Source: Candidatus Omnitrophota bacterium
GTDB lineage: Bacteria; Hinthialibacterota; Hinthialibacteria; OLB16
Assembly: GCA_020632575.1 (NCBI GenBank)
Contig: JACKFH010000003.1
Span: 62,001 to 126,000 of the forward strand
Length of the DNA stretch: 64,000 nucleotides
Direction of reading: 5' to 3'
This document shows positions 9,244-17,424 of the stretch, one piece after another (positions within the stretch are counted from its first letter, which is position 1; every line of letters starts with the position of its first letter). Below the pieces are notes generated by a model, which was not told the origin of the DNA, made no database searches, and worked only from the letters and a program-made list of their open reading frames with translations. Position numbers and translations under genes: made by a program.

Positions 9244-11898
9244 ATGGCAAAGAAAAAAAAGAAGAGACCCGAGGAACCGGAAGCGACCTCAATTCCGGAC
9301 AAGATTGAGCCGGCGCCTGAAAGATCGGACCCCTTTCGAGGGATTCCATTGAGATGGATCCTTCTCGTCGTCATTGTCCTGGCTGTCCTTTCGACCCGTC
9401 TCTACTCGTTGGGGTCCCAAGGCTTCCATCATGACGAGTCGATTCACTGCCTGCATTCGTGGCAGGTGGCGAATCAGGGGCCACAAACCTATCGATACAA
9501 CCCCGTTTATCACGGACCCTTCCTCTATCATTGGGGCGGTCTTTTTCATTTCTTCTCGCAACTGGAACCTCAGGGGGAGAAGCCCGACACTTACCGGTTT
9601 TATCACCACCTGCTGCCGGACCGTGATTGGGTGGGGAGAGTCCCCTATGCGCTGATGGGGGTCTTTTTAATTCTGATCTTTATTCCGCTTGGGAAACACC
9701 TGGGGTGGGGAACTGTGTTTCTGATCATGGGATTCCTGACTCTTTCCCCGGTGGTCGATTACTTCTCGCGATTCGCGCGGAACGATGTTTACCAGACCGC
9801 CTGGCTCTCGGGGTCGATCGTTTGCGGCTACCTCTATTTCTTCTCGAAAAAGGCCCGCTATCTGACTTTGGTCGCTTTGTTCATGACCCTGTGTTATTGC
9901 ACCAAAGAGAACTCGTACATGAACAATTTCGTTCTCTGCTCGTTTGTCATTCTTTGGGGGGTCTTCGAACTCATCCGATCTCCGAAGGCGACGCTGGAAC
10001 GGATCGCGATCGATTACGCACCGCTTGTTCGGTTTCTGATTCTATTCGGGTGCTTTTCCTTCTTCGTGTTTCTCTTTGTCGCACTGGATTCGAGGGTCAG
10101 TCCGGAGACAGGTTTGGGCCAGGGGGTCCGCAACATTCTTTCCCATAGCACGGCCCTAACTGAAAAGATCGACGCTTCAGGGTTGAAACGAGAAACGGGT
10201 TATTTCACCGCCGCGGGCCGCGAGGCCACACGCGCAGGGTACTATCGGCTCGGGTTCGCAACGGTTGCGATTCTCATGACGCTATTCGAAATTCTGGTTC
10301 TCTTGGTCCGGCGAAGAGTCCGACCCGAGGAGCCGATCCAAACTCACCTTCTACGACTGGTCCTGTCGCTCATTTTCATTGCGTCATTGATCGCGAGCGG
10401 AGTCTTGGTTTCAAAATGGATTTCATCGGCGGAGAAGGATGGCTTTATCACCGCCCTCTTCTCGCGAGCGGCCATTCAGATTCTGGTTTTCGCCATTCTC
10501 GCGAGCCTCTTTCTCATCCCCAATCGAATGGCCAAACGGGAAGGGAAACGTCTCCTTGGTGAGACATTCGAGTGGGTGAATCTGGGCGTCTCGGTGGTGA
10601 TCGCACAGACGGTCTATCTCTTTTTGTTCACCTCGATGGGGACGAACGTCAAGAAGGGGGCCTCGTCCGGTCTTTACGATTACATCTCTTACTGGTTCAA
10701 ACACCAGACAGGAGACTTCCGAATCTGGGGGGCGTGGTGGTACTACCTGCCACGCCTGCTCCTCTATGAATTATTTCCGCTCGTAGTCGTTTTGGTTGTC
10801 GGCATCGCGCTTCTCTTTCGAGTTGTCAGCCGATTGTTCAAGAAGACCTCCGAAATTCTTGAACCAACTGGGGATCAAGAAAGCCAAACCACGAGGTCCG
10901 AGTCGTCCTACTGGAAGCGGATACCGACACCCTTCCTGGCCTTTGGAATTTATCAATTTGTTTTCATGCTGGTGATCTACGCGATCCTCAACGAAAAGGT
11001 TCCCTGGCTGCTGACCTATCAATCCTTCGCGCTCAACCTCTTGGCGGGACTCTTGATCGGTCAGTTCTTCGCGACCCATCCGAATACACCCGGGCCCTTC
11101 CTCGGCTTCTTCTGGGATCTCGTCTCGCCCAAAAGGCGCCTCTCCTGGTTGGGGTTTGGCGGCGGGATTCTGGTCACTCTGCTCCTCTTGTTTCTGATTC
11201 CCTTCGCGGTCGGACAACACCTGGCGGCTGTGTTTGTGCGGCCCGATCATCCGACCGAGCTGCTCCTCTATACTGGGACGACTAATCAGTTCGCGGCGGA
11301 GATGGAACGAATCCGGGGAATGCGGGAGGAAGCGAGAAAATCGGGAGAGAAACTGAAGATCGCGGTGGATGGGAAATCGGAGTGGCCGAGCGCTTGGTAT
11401 TTCCGTAACGACCAGGTTCGCTGGAAGACGATCGATCTCACGCAGGATATCCAAATACTCGACAACACCTCCGCGAACCAGAGGAAGATGAAACAGGGGA
11501 ACGGGAAGGTTTGGGAGATTCATCCCGTCGACCTGCGCGGTTGGTGGATTTGGCATGGAACCCCCAAAGCTTTGCCCGGCGAGCTCGCTTTTCTTCCGAA
11601 TCTGGAGGCCTTTCTCGAAAACACTCGCAACGATAAGAGACAGTTTTTTCCCAAAGACGAACGTCCCGAGGAAGAGGACTATGTGGTTGGGTTCCGGGAC
11701 CAGGTCCTCCGGTATGTTTTCGGGAGACGGATCTGGTATCCCACCGGAGGAGAAAAAGTTCTGGTCTGCTACAAAACCGATGAGGACATTCCGGCCGACG
11801 AGGTGGAGAGTTTCCTGGAGGGTGTCACCGATCGGACCCATCAACCTGTCCGCGCTGCGGCGATGGGGGGAGGGGCGACCGGATGGGCTGACTTTTAA
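9244..11898 (+). CDS. TIGR03663-type membrane glycosyltransferase (GT39-like)
   Basis: The 884-residue polytopic membrane protein has the layout of the TIGR03663/Agl23-like family, related to the GT39 protein mannosyltransferases. A Lys-rich cytoplasmic start is followed by a first membrane helix, then a periplasmic loop with the likely catalytic acid motif FHHDESIH and the family segment YNPVYHGPFLYHWG, many membrane helices and a periplasmic tail. Such enzymes use lipid-linked sugars; substrate and acceptor are unknown here. The frame ends at 11898 just as NHL-repeat coding begins in the next frame, so either two genes overlap or one fused gene is frameshifted. Confidence 0.82.
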   Translation: MAKKKKKRPEEPEATSIPDKIEPAPERSDPFRGIPLRWILLVVIVLAVLSTRLYSLGSQGFHHDESIHCLHSWQVANQGPQTYRYNPVYHGPFLYHWGGLFHFFSQLEPQGEKPDTYRFYHHLLPDRDWVGRVPYALMGVFLILIFIPLGKHLGWGTVFLIMGFLTLSPVVDYFSRFARNDVYQTAWLSGSIVCGYLYFFSKKARYLTLVALFMTLCYCTKENSYMNNFVLCSFVILWGVFELIRSPKATLERIAIDYAPLVRFLILFGCFSFFVFLFVALDSRVSPETGLGQGVRNILSHSTALTEKIDASGLKRETGYFTAAGREATRAGYYRLGFATVAILMTLFEILVLLVRRRVRPEEPIQTHLLRLVLSLIFIASLIASGVLVSKWISSAEKDGFITALFSRAAIQILVFAILASLFLIPNRMAKREGKRLLGETFEWVNLGVSVVIAQTVYLFLFTSMGTNVKKGASSGLYDYISYWFKHQTGDFRIWGAWWYYLPRLLLYELFPLVVVLVVGIALLFRVVSRLFKKTSEILEPTGDQESQTTRSESSYWKRIPTPFLAFGIYQFVFMLVIYAILNEKVPWLLTYQSFALNLLAGLLIGQFFATHPNTPGPFLGFFWDLVSPKRRLSWLGFGGGILVTLLLLFLIPFAVGQHLAAVFVRPDHPTELLLYTGTTNQFAAEMERIRGMREEARKSGEKLKIAVDGKSEWPSAWYFRNDQVRWKTIDLTQDIQILDNTSANQRKMKQGNGKVWEIHPVDLRGWWIWHGTPKALPGELAFLPNLEAFLENTRNDKRQFFPKDERPEEEDYVVGFRDQVLRYVFGRRIWYPTGGEKVLVCYKTDEDIPADEVESFLEGVTDRTHQPVRAAAMGGGATGWADF

Positions 11899-12691
11899 TC
11901 AGCCTCGGGGACTCGCGATCACGCCCAAGGGGAATTTGGCGGTCGCCGATAGCAAGAACGGTCGGATCCAAGTCTTGGACTCGAATGGAAAAGTGGTCCA
12001 GACGATCGGGGAGGGGAATTTGAATCCCGATGTCACGGGGCCTTGCGGGGTCGCCTGTAATCGCGCGGGCGACTTCTATGTGACCGACACTTGGGATCAC
12101 TCGATCAAGAAATTTTCGCCCGAGGGGGAATTGACCGCCACCTTCAAGACCGAGACGAGCGGTCGGTTTCGAATTAACCTCTACGGTCCCCGTGGAATCG
12201 CGGTGTCCCCGAATGGGAACGTGTATGTGACCGACACGGGCAACCATTGCGTCCGTGTTTTCGACCCGAACCTCACATACATCAAAACCTGGGGCGGGGC
12301 GGGCGATCAAGCCTCGCAATTCAAGGAGCCGGTGGGGATCGATGTCGATCCGGAAGGTCAGGTTTGGGTGGCCGACACGGGGAATGGTCGGATCCAGAAA
12401 TTCACGGCTGAGGGCGAATACCTTGTCGAGTATCAGACCGCCGAACCGATGCCCCACGAATTGAGCGGGGTCGAACCGAATCTGAAAGTCCTGCCCGATG
12501 GGCGGTTGATCCTTTCCTTATCCAACGAGGGGACTTTTTGGACCATCGACACCAAGAGCAAACGAGTGAAGCGATACGCTGTCGCCAATCCGAAGCTCCG
12601 CAGTCCGCTCGGAGTCGCGGTGGAGGGCAAGGGTCGAGTTTGGATAAGCGGCCGGGACACCGGTTTTGTGTGCGAGGTGAATGTTCCATGA
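11822..12691 (+). CDS. NHL-repeat beta-propeller protein (possibly fused to upstream gene)
   Basis: About five NHL repeats are visible (GRPDGLTFNQPRGLAITPKG, then NGRIQVLDSNGKVV, and repeats with VTDTGNHCVRVF and VADTGNGRIQKF). They form a beta-propeller that is usually extracytoplasmic and binds proteins or ligands. No signal peptide or convincing start is present: the best in-frame choice is GTG at 11822, inside the end of the glycosyltransferase frame, with GGAGG directly abutting it. The propeller frame is already correct at RRWGEG (from about 11857). A one-base slip between about 11822 and 11857 would make one fused protein with the propeller in the periplasm. The stop overlaps the acpS start (ATGA). 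Confidence 0.75.
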   Translation: MSPIGPINLSALRRWGEGRPDGLTFNQPRGLAITPKGNLAVADSKNGRIQVLDSNGKVVQTIGEGNLNPDVTGPCGVACNRAGDFYVTDTWDHSIKKFSPEGELTATFKTETSGRFRINLYGPRGIAVSPNGNVYVTDTGNHCVRVFDPNLTYIKTWGGAGDQASQFKEPVGIDVDPEGQVWVADTGNGRIQKFTAEGEYLVEYQTAEPMPHELSGVEPNLKVLPDGRLILSLSNEGTFWTIDTKSKRVKRYAVANPKLRSPLGVAVEGKGRVWISGRDTGFVCEVNVP

Positions 12692-13059
12692 TCGTTGGAA
12701 TCGGAATCGATGTGGCTTCCAAGGAACGCATCGGAAATCTGTTCGAAAAACACGGCGAACGGTTCCTCAAACGGGTGTTCACCGAGGTGGAGCGGGAGTA
12801 CTGCCTCTCTTTCTCCGAACCGGTGGTCCACCTAGCCGCCCGTTTCGCGGCCAAAGAGGCCGCCTACAAGGCGCTGGGCGGAGTCGGCCCAATCCGTTGG
12901 AAGGAAATGGAAGTCAAAAACGACGAACGGGGCCGACCCTGGCTGACCCTCCATGCCGCGACCAAGGACCTCGCCGACAGTCTGGGAGTGAGCCGTAATC
13001 ACCTAACGCTGGCGCACGATGCGGGAATCGCGATGGCGGAGGTGATTTTGGAGGGGTGA
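12688..13059 (+). CDS. acpS: Holo-[acyl-carrier-protein] synthase AcpS
   Basis: AcpS moves the 4'-phosphopantetheine group from CoA to apo-ACP, activating it for fatty acid synthesis. The 123-residue product has the typical length and both signatures: the N-terminal IVGIGIDVASKERI with metal-binding Asp8, and RFAAKEAAYKALG with the conserved Glu. The start ATG at 12688 overlaps the stop of the NHL gene in an ATGA arrangement, implying translational coupling. A longer upstream reading to 12538 adds only shadow sequence of the NHL gene. Confidence 0.95.
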   Translation: MIVGIGIDVASKERIGNLFEKHGERFLKRVFTEVEREYCLSFSEPVVHLAARFAAKEAAYKALGGVGPIRWKEMEVKNDERGRPWLTLHAATKDLADSLGVSRNHLTLAHDAGIAMAEVILEG

Positions 13060-13207
13060 GAGAGGCTCGAGGGAAATAGCCAAAAACACTAAAAAGCGAT
13101 TGGAATCCATCCGATAAACGCCTAAGATGAAATGACCAAGAAACAATCGGAAAAGAAATGGTTGTTAGACCAATTCTTGGTTTCGACAAGTCGATCCAAG
13201 GTTCACT

Positions 13208-13939
13208 ATGACGTCACCAGATTACAGTTCCTCCTCTTCTTCGGCGCTCCGAGATCCCTCTCCTTCCGGGATCCTGACCGGTTTGAAAACCGAATCGGAT
13301 CACGAGGAACGCCTTCAGATTATTCTCCTGGCGGAAGAGACTCATTTCTCGGAGGAGCAGCGAAAAGAGCTCGCTCCAATTCTATTGAAATTCATCGAAG
13401 CCAATCGAGACTCGAGGAGCGACCGCGACCTGACGGTGGTCGCCTCGGCGGTCCGGCGATATGTCTCCGTATTGCCGCTCGAAGATTTGAAATCCGTGGT
13501 CGGGCTCCTTCATCCGAAGGATGGGGTCACGGTCTCGCCGGATATTCAACTGGAAGTCCTTAAGATGTTGGCCAGAACCTATTCGGTCATTCCACCGAGA
13601 GTGCGGGACCCGGAACCGGAACTTGCATTGGAGGTTTTTGAACTTACCAAAGCTCATCTGAATCCCTATGTTTTCAAAGGCGAGAAAAACGCGGCCATCG
13701 CTTTTCAAGGTTGTCTTACGTTGGCGGGAATGCTGAGTCCCCTGGCGGGGGAGGTGTTCACGAAAATCAACGAGCTCCCATACGCTTGGTTCCGGCGGCT
13801 TCTTCTCCGCGAGTTTGACAAACTCGCCAAGAAGTGGGAGGAGAAAGCCGACCATTCGATTCTCGCGGGTCTGAAGGCGACCGTTTCATTGCTTGAGAAA
13901 ACTCAACGCACCGAAGAGTCTGGAATTGCCAGCGCATAG
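13208..13939 (+). CDS. Hypothetical all-helical protein
   Basis: I do not recognise this 243-residue protein. After a Ser-rich start it is predicted mostly helical, with regularly spaced hydrophobic residues (LAPILLKFIEANRD, LEDLKSVVGLLHP, DIQLEVLKMLARTY), suggesting a HEAT/ARM-like solenoid. It has no signal peptide or membrane helix and is probably cytoplasmic. The ATG at 13208 has no strong ribosome-binding site. It lies between acpS and another unknown gene on the same strand, giving no functional hint. Confidence 0.65.
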   Translation: MTSPDYSSSSSSALRDPSPSGILTGLKTESDHEERLQIILLAEETHFSEEQRKELAPILLKFIEANRDSRSDRDLTVVASAVRRYVSVLPLEDLKSVVGLLHPKDGVTVSPDIQLEVLKMLARTYSVIPPRVRDPEPELALEVFELTKAHLNPYVFKGEKNAAIAFQGCLTLAGMLSPLAGEVFTKINELPYAWFRRLLLREFDKLAKKWEEKADHSILAGLKATVSLLEKTQRTEESGIASA

Positions 13940-14009
13940 ACTCGACGCGCGTCCCTGGGCCGTGTCCAGATTCGACTTGATTGGTCAGGACTCCCAAAAA
14001 CGACACAAC

Positions 14010-14591
14010 ATGATTCAACATGTGGGACTCTCGATCGAATCCGTGGATGGGGGTCTGGCTGGCGACCCCATTCCCTGTCGGCATATGTCCCCTCCTTTGG
14101 AGGAGACCTCGATCTGTCTTCACGTTTGGGGCGGTATGGCCATTGACGCCGATGAAAGCGCTCTAATGGAAATTTTCTTAACGACGGTTGAATCGGAATA
14201 CGAGCGAGCCAAAGTCCTTGAGGACTCACGAAGGCAGTACATCGCGCTTCCCCATGTTCGGGAGGTTTCGGACGAGTTGGGTCGCACCCTCCACCGCAAG
14301 TTCAGTTGCGCAGGATTGGTTCTCGAAACCTATCGCTACGCGGAAATTGACTTGGTGAACACCGATGACGAAGCGTTTCCCAGAGTGTCTAAGGACGACC
14401 TTCGAGGATGCTATCCGGTCGACCAATCGCAAGTGATGAGCGGGGCCGGGCTCGACCCCAGTCAAACCGAGTGGCCTGTCCTTCTTCCCGCCTACCTCTT
14501 TCATTCGCTCGACAGACCGGACGAGGAAATTCGAGCCGAACCCTATCTTCCCCAAAAGGGAGACTGGTTTTTCCCCCGGGTGACGGTTTAA
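14010..14591 (+). CDS. Hypothetical protein, possible permuted papain-like (NlpC/P60) fold
   Basis: This is an unassigned product of about 193 residues. An early IQHVGLSIES and a later KFSCAGLVLETYRY recall the His-before-Cys order of permuted papain-like hydrolases (YiiX/YebB-type), in which the His sits near the N-terminus and the catalytic Cys precedes a helix. This is a motif-level resemblance only. There is no signal peptide. The frame is open back to 13893, overlapping the preceding gene, but the conserved-looking part begins at the ATG at 14010. No strong ribosome-binding site is seen, so the start is uncertain. Confidence 0.55.
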   Translation: MIQHVGLSIESVDGGLAGDPIPCRHMSPPLEETSICLHVWGGMAIDADESALMEIFLTTVESEYERAKVLEDSRRQYIALPHVREVSDELGRTLHRKFSCAGLVLETYRYAEIDLVNTDDEAFPRVSKDDLRGCYPVDQSQVMSGAGLDPSQTEWPVLLPAYLFHSLDRPDEEIRAEPYLPQKGDWFFPRVTV

Positions 14592-14652
14592 ACCCGCGAT
14601 CGGGCCCGACTCGACGTTCCCATCCAAAATCCCCAAATACCGCGATCCAGCG

Positions 14653-14712
14653 TTGACAGAACCCCTTCAGCTAGGGAAACTCCTCCCACATTTTCAGGAG
14701 AGTTTGAGGAGT
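14653..14712 (+). promoter_or_regulatory. yicC leader: -35-like box and ribosome-site-masking hairpin
   Basis: TTGACA lies at 14653-14658; no good -10 box follows at the normal distance. ACTCCTC (14679-14685) is perfectly complementary to GAGGAGT (14706-14712), which contains the ribosome-binding site for the GTG start at 14717. The hairpin could lower or regulate translation of yicC. Confidence 0.4.
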
Positions 14713-14716
14713 CGCT

Positions 14717-15598
14717 GTGATCTCGAGTATGACAGGGTATGGCCGTGGCGCGGGGGAGACCGCGTTGGGGCATTTGTCTATTGAAATTAAATCGGTCAAC
14801 CATCGCTATCTGGACAGCCGGGTTCGGTTGCCCCGCCAACTCTCCTCGCTCGAACCGTACATTTTGGCTCACCTCAAGGATCGTCTTTCGAGGGGTCGGG
14901 TGGAAGTCAATGTCACCTTGATCTCCAGCAGTTCGATCACCACTCCCCCCACACTCAATCTGGAACTCGCCAAACATTATGTTCGTGTGGCCGAGGAGGC
15001 GGGAGACCAATTGAACATCCCTCACCAGGTTTCGCTGGATTTCATCCTCCGACTTCCGGAGGTCATCCAAATGGTGGAACCCGAGTGGGATGTCGACGAT
15101 CTCTGGGAGGAGATGAAACCGGTTTTAGACGAAGCGATCGGGTCGCTCGAATCGATGCGCACACGAGAAGGTGAATCGCTTGCCGCCGATTTTTCGAAGG
15201 TGATCCAGCTCATGCGCGAGCACTGCGAACGTCTCGAGGTGCTCAAGGATCAGGTCATTGTCGATTTCCGTGAACGATTCCAGACCCGCCTGGACAACCT
15301 GTTGTCGGACAATGGAGGACTCGATCCCGCGCGACTTCATCAAGAAGTGGCGGTCTTCGCCGATCGCTGCGACATTTGCGAGGAGTTGGCGCGACTTGAG
15401 AGCCATCTCAAGCAGTTCGAGGAAATACAGAAACGCCCGGAACCGGTGGGGCGACGACTCGATTTCCTGCTTCAAGAAATGTTTCGGGAACTCAACACGA
15501 TTGGCAGCAAGGCCAATCACCTCGAGGTCACACAAATCGCTTTGGAGATGAAGAACTGTGTCGAACGACTTCGCGAACAAGTCCAAAATGTCGAGTGA
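14717..15598 (+). CDS. yicC: YicC/YloC family endoribonuclease
   Basis: The 293-residue product matches the YicC family from end to end. It starts with the signature SSMTGYGRG, continues with IEIKSVNHRYLDSRVRLP, and ends with the conserved RRLDFLLQEMFRELNTIGSKANH block. YicC proteins are hexameric endoribonucleases that affect RNA decay and stress adaptation. The GTG start at 14717 is preceded by GAGGAG and gives exactly the family N-terminus. The 3' end overlaps the gmk start by 11 nt, a common and probably coupled yicC-gmk pairing. Confidence 0.95.
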   Translation: MISSMTGYGRGAGETALGHLSIEIKSVNHRYLDSRVRLPRQLSSLEPYILAHLKDRLSRGRVEVNVTLISSSSITTPPTLNLELAKHYVRVAEEAGDQLNIPHQVSLDFILRLPEVIQMVEPEWDVDDLWEEMKPVLDEAIGSLESMRTREGESLAADFSKVIQLMREHCERLEVLKDQVIVDFRERFQTRLDNLLSDNGGLDPARLHQEVAVFADRCDICEELARLESHLKQFEEIQKRPEPVGRRLDFLLQEMFRELNTIGSKANHLEVTQIALEMKNCVERLREQVQNVE

Positions 15599-16256
15599 TC
15601 TATTTCCGGGAGTGCCGGTGGTCATTTCCGGTCCCTCGGGTGTCGGCAAAACCACAGTGAAAGAACAGTTGCTTGCACGATACCAGGATCTTGGGGCCTC
15701 CATCTCCGCCACCACTCGTCCACAAAGGCAGGGCGAAGTGAATGGACAGGACTACTATTTCTACTCCACCGAACAATTTAAAGCGGACATTGAAAAAGAC
15801 CTTTTCTTGGAGTGGGCGCTAGTCCACGGCAACTATTACGGCACTCCCAAAGGCCCGATCGAGGAGAGGTTGGAGAAGGGAATCGATGTTCTCCTCATCA
15901 TCGACATCCAAGGGGGCATCCAGGTCAAGAACATTTTTCCCGAAGCCCTCCTTATTTTCTTATTGCCTCCCTCCATGGGAGAACTTCAGCAACGAATTTC
16001 GGACCGGGGAACCGAAACGATCGAAACACTACGATCGCGATTCGCTAACGCCGAGCACGAAATCTCATACGCTCGCTACTATGATTTTTGGGTGATTAAC
16101 CGATCCCTGGATGAGGCGGTCTCTCAGGTTCGATCAATTATTGTGGGGGATCGCTGCCGTGTCGGTCGCGCACACTCGCGATTCAAGCAGTTGGGTTATG
16201 ACTGGCCCGGTCTCGAATCCCTGGAAGAACCGAAATCGGAGAAGGAAATCACGTAG
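15588..16256 (+). CDS. gmk: Guanylate kinase
   Basis: Gmk phosphorylates GMP to GDP with ATP, feeding GTP, dGTP and (p)ppGpp pools. The 222-residue product has the P-loop ISGPSGVGKTT, the GMP-binding TTRPQRQGEVNGQDYYF, and the lid region with ETIETLRSRFANAEHE. ATG at 15588 (MSSDLFPGVPV) places the P-loop at the usual distance from the N-terminus; an in-frame ATG at 15558 would extend it inside yicC. It overlaps yicC by 11 nt. The C-terminus runs about 20 charged residues past the usual end. Confidence 0.95.
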   Translation: MSSDLFPGVPVVISGPSGVGKTTVKEQLLARYQDLGASISATTRPQRQGEVNGQDYYFYSTEQFKADIEKDLFLEWALVHGNYYGTPKGPIEERLEKGIDVLLIIDIQGGIQVKNIFPEALLIFLLPPSMGELQQRISDRGTETIETLRSRFANAEHEISYARYYDFWVINRSLDEAVSQVRSIIVGDRCRVGRAHSRFKQLGYDWPGLESLEEPKSEKEIT

Positions 16257-16287
16257 GTCGATCGTTGTCGTTTCGTCTGGGATAATT

Positions 16288-17424
16288 CTATTCTCCCAAT
16301 AACCCCTCATAAATCGCGGTCAATTCCATGAAATGCCTTTCCGCGGAAAACTCCGTCTGTATTCTTTTTAACCCTTGAGATGCAATATCTTGTTGGAGGT
16401 CTTCATTGGAGGATAGCCGTTCGACTTCCTCCACGACTCCATTTAGATTCCCCGGCTCCACCAAAATGCCCGCGGCGCCTTGATCGAGCTGTTCGGGGAT
16501 CCCTCCGCATCGATAGGCAAGGACCGGCGTTCCACAAGACATCGCCTCCAGGACAACGCCGGGAAAACTATCCTCGGTGTCTGGCAGGTGAATCAACAGA
16601 TCGGATTCCCGGAGGATTTGTCCCAACGCCTCGTGACCGGCGCCACCGATCCAGCGGCTCCGATCCAGCGGGAGCCTCGCGAACGATTGGCGCACTCGCT
16701 GTTCATAATTCTCACGGCCGGGCGATGGCGGAGCGACCAGGGTGTAGGAATAGCGGTCGGGGGAGCGTTTTTCTAAGGCATGGGCGACCTCCAAAAAATT
16801 GAGGTGACCCTTGTTCTCCAAAAGTTTGGAAACCATGGTCAACCGAAAAGGCCCGGGATCTCGAGGTTGGGATTTTGGATGGAAGTGAGAGGAGTCCGGG
16901 GCCGGATCGTACAGGACCTTTGTGGGGATCCTTATATCGCCCTCGATCATGTTCTTGAGCACCGCTTGCGAGACGGGAAGGACTGTGCACCCGGCGTTAC
17001 GAATCGCGCTCCGGTACAGGGTTCTTGCGGATGGGTTGGAAATGATGAGACGCAGATGCGTAACGGAGGGAATCCGCAAACGCTTGGCCACGGAGTAGTA
17101 GGGGAGGTCGATGAAATCATTGAAATGGAGGAGTTCGACTCCGCGCTGTCGGCACTCTACTTCGAGACGTTTCCTGGCTTTCCGCATCGACGACCACCAA
17201 CGCGCCCAATTCCATCCTCGGTGTTTTCGCAGGCGGAGGAAGTTGAGATTCACACAATCGATCCCCTCCTCCCGCGCCTTCTGAAATAGAGGTCCATCGT
17301 CGGGGAGGAAAAGGGTGATTCGATGGATGGGGTGGAAATGGCGGACCATGCGCAGGAGGCAGAGTTCGCTCCCTCCATCCAGGGCGGTGCTCGATCCAAG
17401 GTAGGCGATTCGACGCTCGCTCAT
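16288..17424 (-). CDS. Glycosyltransferase family 4
   Basis: A 378-residue GT-B glycosyltransferase with an N-terminal acceptor-binding domain (YLGSSTALDGGSELCLLRMV) and a C-terminal nucleotide-sugar domain. The latter includes the GT4 segment LIHLPDTEDSFPGVVLEAMSCGTPVLAY with the E(x7)E motif. Its start ATG overlaps the stop of the upstream GT4 gene (ATGA at 17421-17424), so the pair is translationally coupled and probably acts in the same surface glycan pathway. Donor and acceptor cannot be deduced. Confidence 0.88.
   Translation of the reverse strand: MSERRIAYLGSSTALDGGSELCLLRMVRHFHPIHRITLFLPDDGPLFQKAREEGIDCVNLNFLRLRKHRGWNWARWWSSMRKARKRLEVECRQRGVELLHFNDFIDLPYYSVAKRLRIPSVTHLRLIISNPSARTLYRSAIRNAGCTVLPVSQAVLKNMIEGDIRIPTKVLYDPAPDSSHFHPKSQPRDPGPFRLTMVSKLLENKGHLNFLEVAHALEKRSPDRYSYTLVAPPSPGRENYEQRVRQSFARLPLDRSRWIGGAGHEALGQILRESDLLIHLPDTEDSFPGVVLEAMSCGTPVLAYRCGGIPEQLDQGAAGILVEPGNLNGVVEEVERLSSNEDLQQDIASQGLKRIQTEFSAERHFMELTAIYEGLLGE

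Noticed and set aside
13132..13240. Small Lys-rich frame before the hypothetical gene at 13208
   Set aside because: It runs into that gene in another frame and the continuing product is composed of shadow sequence.
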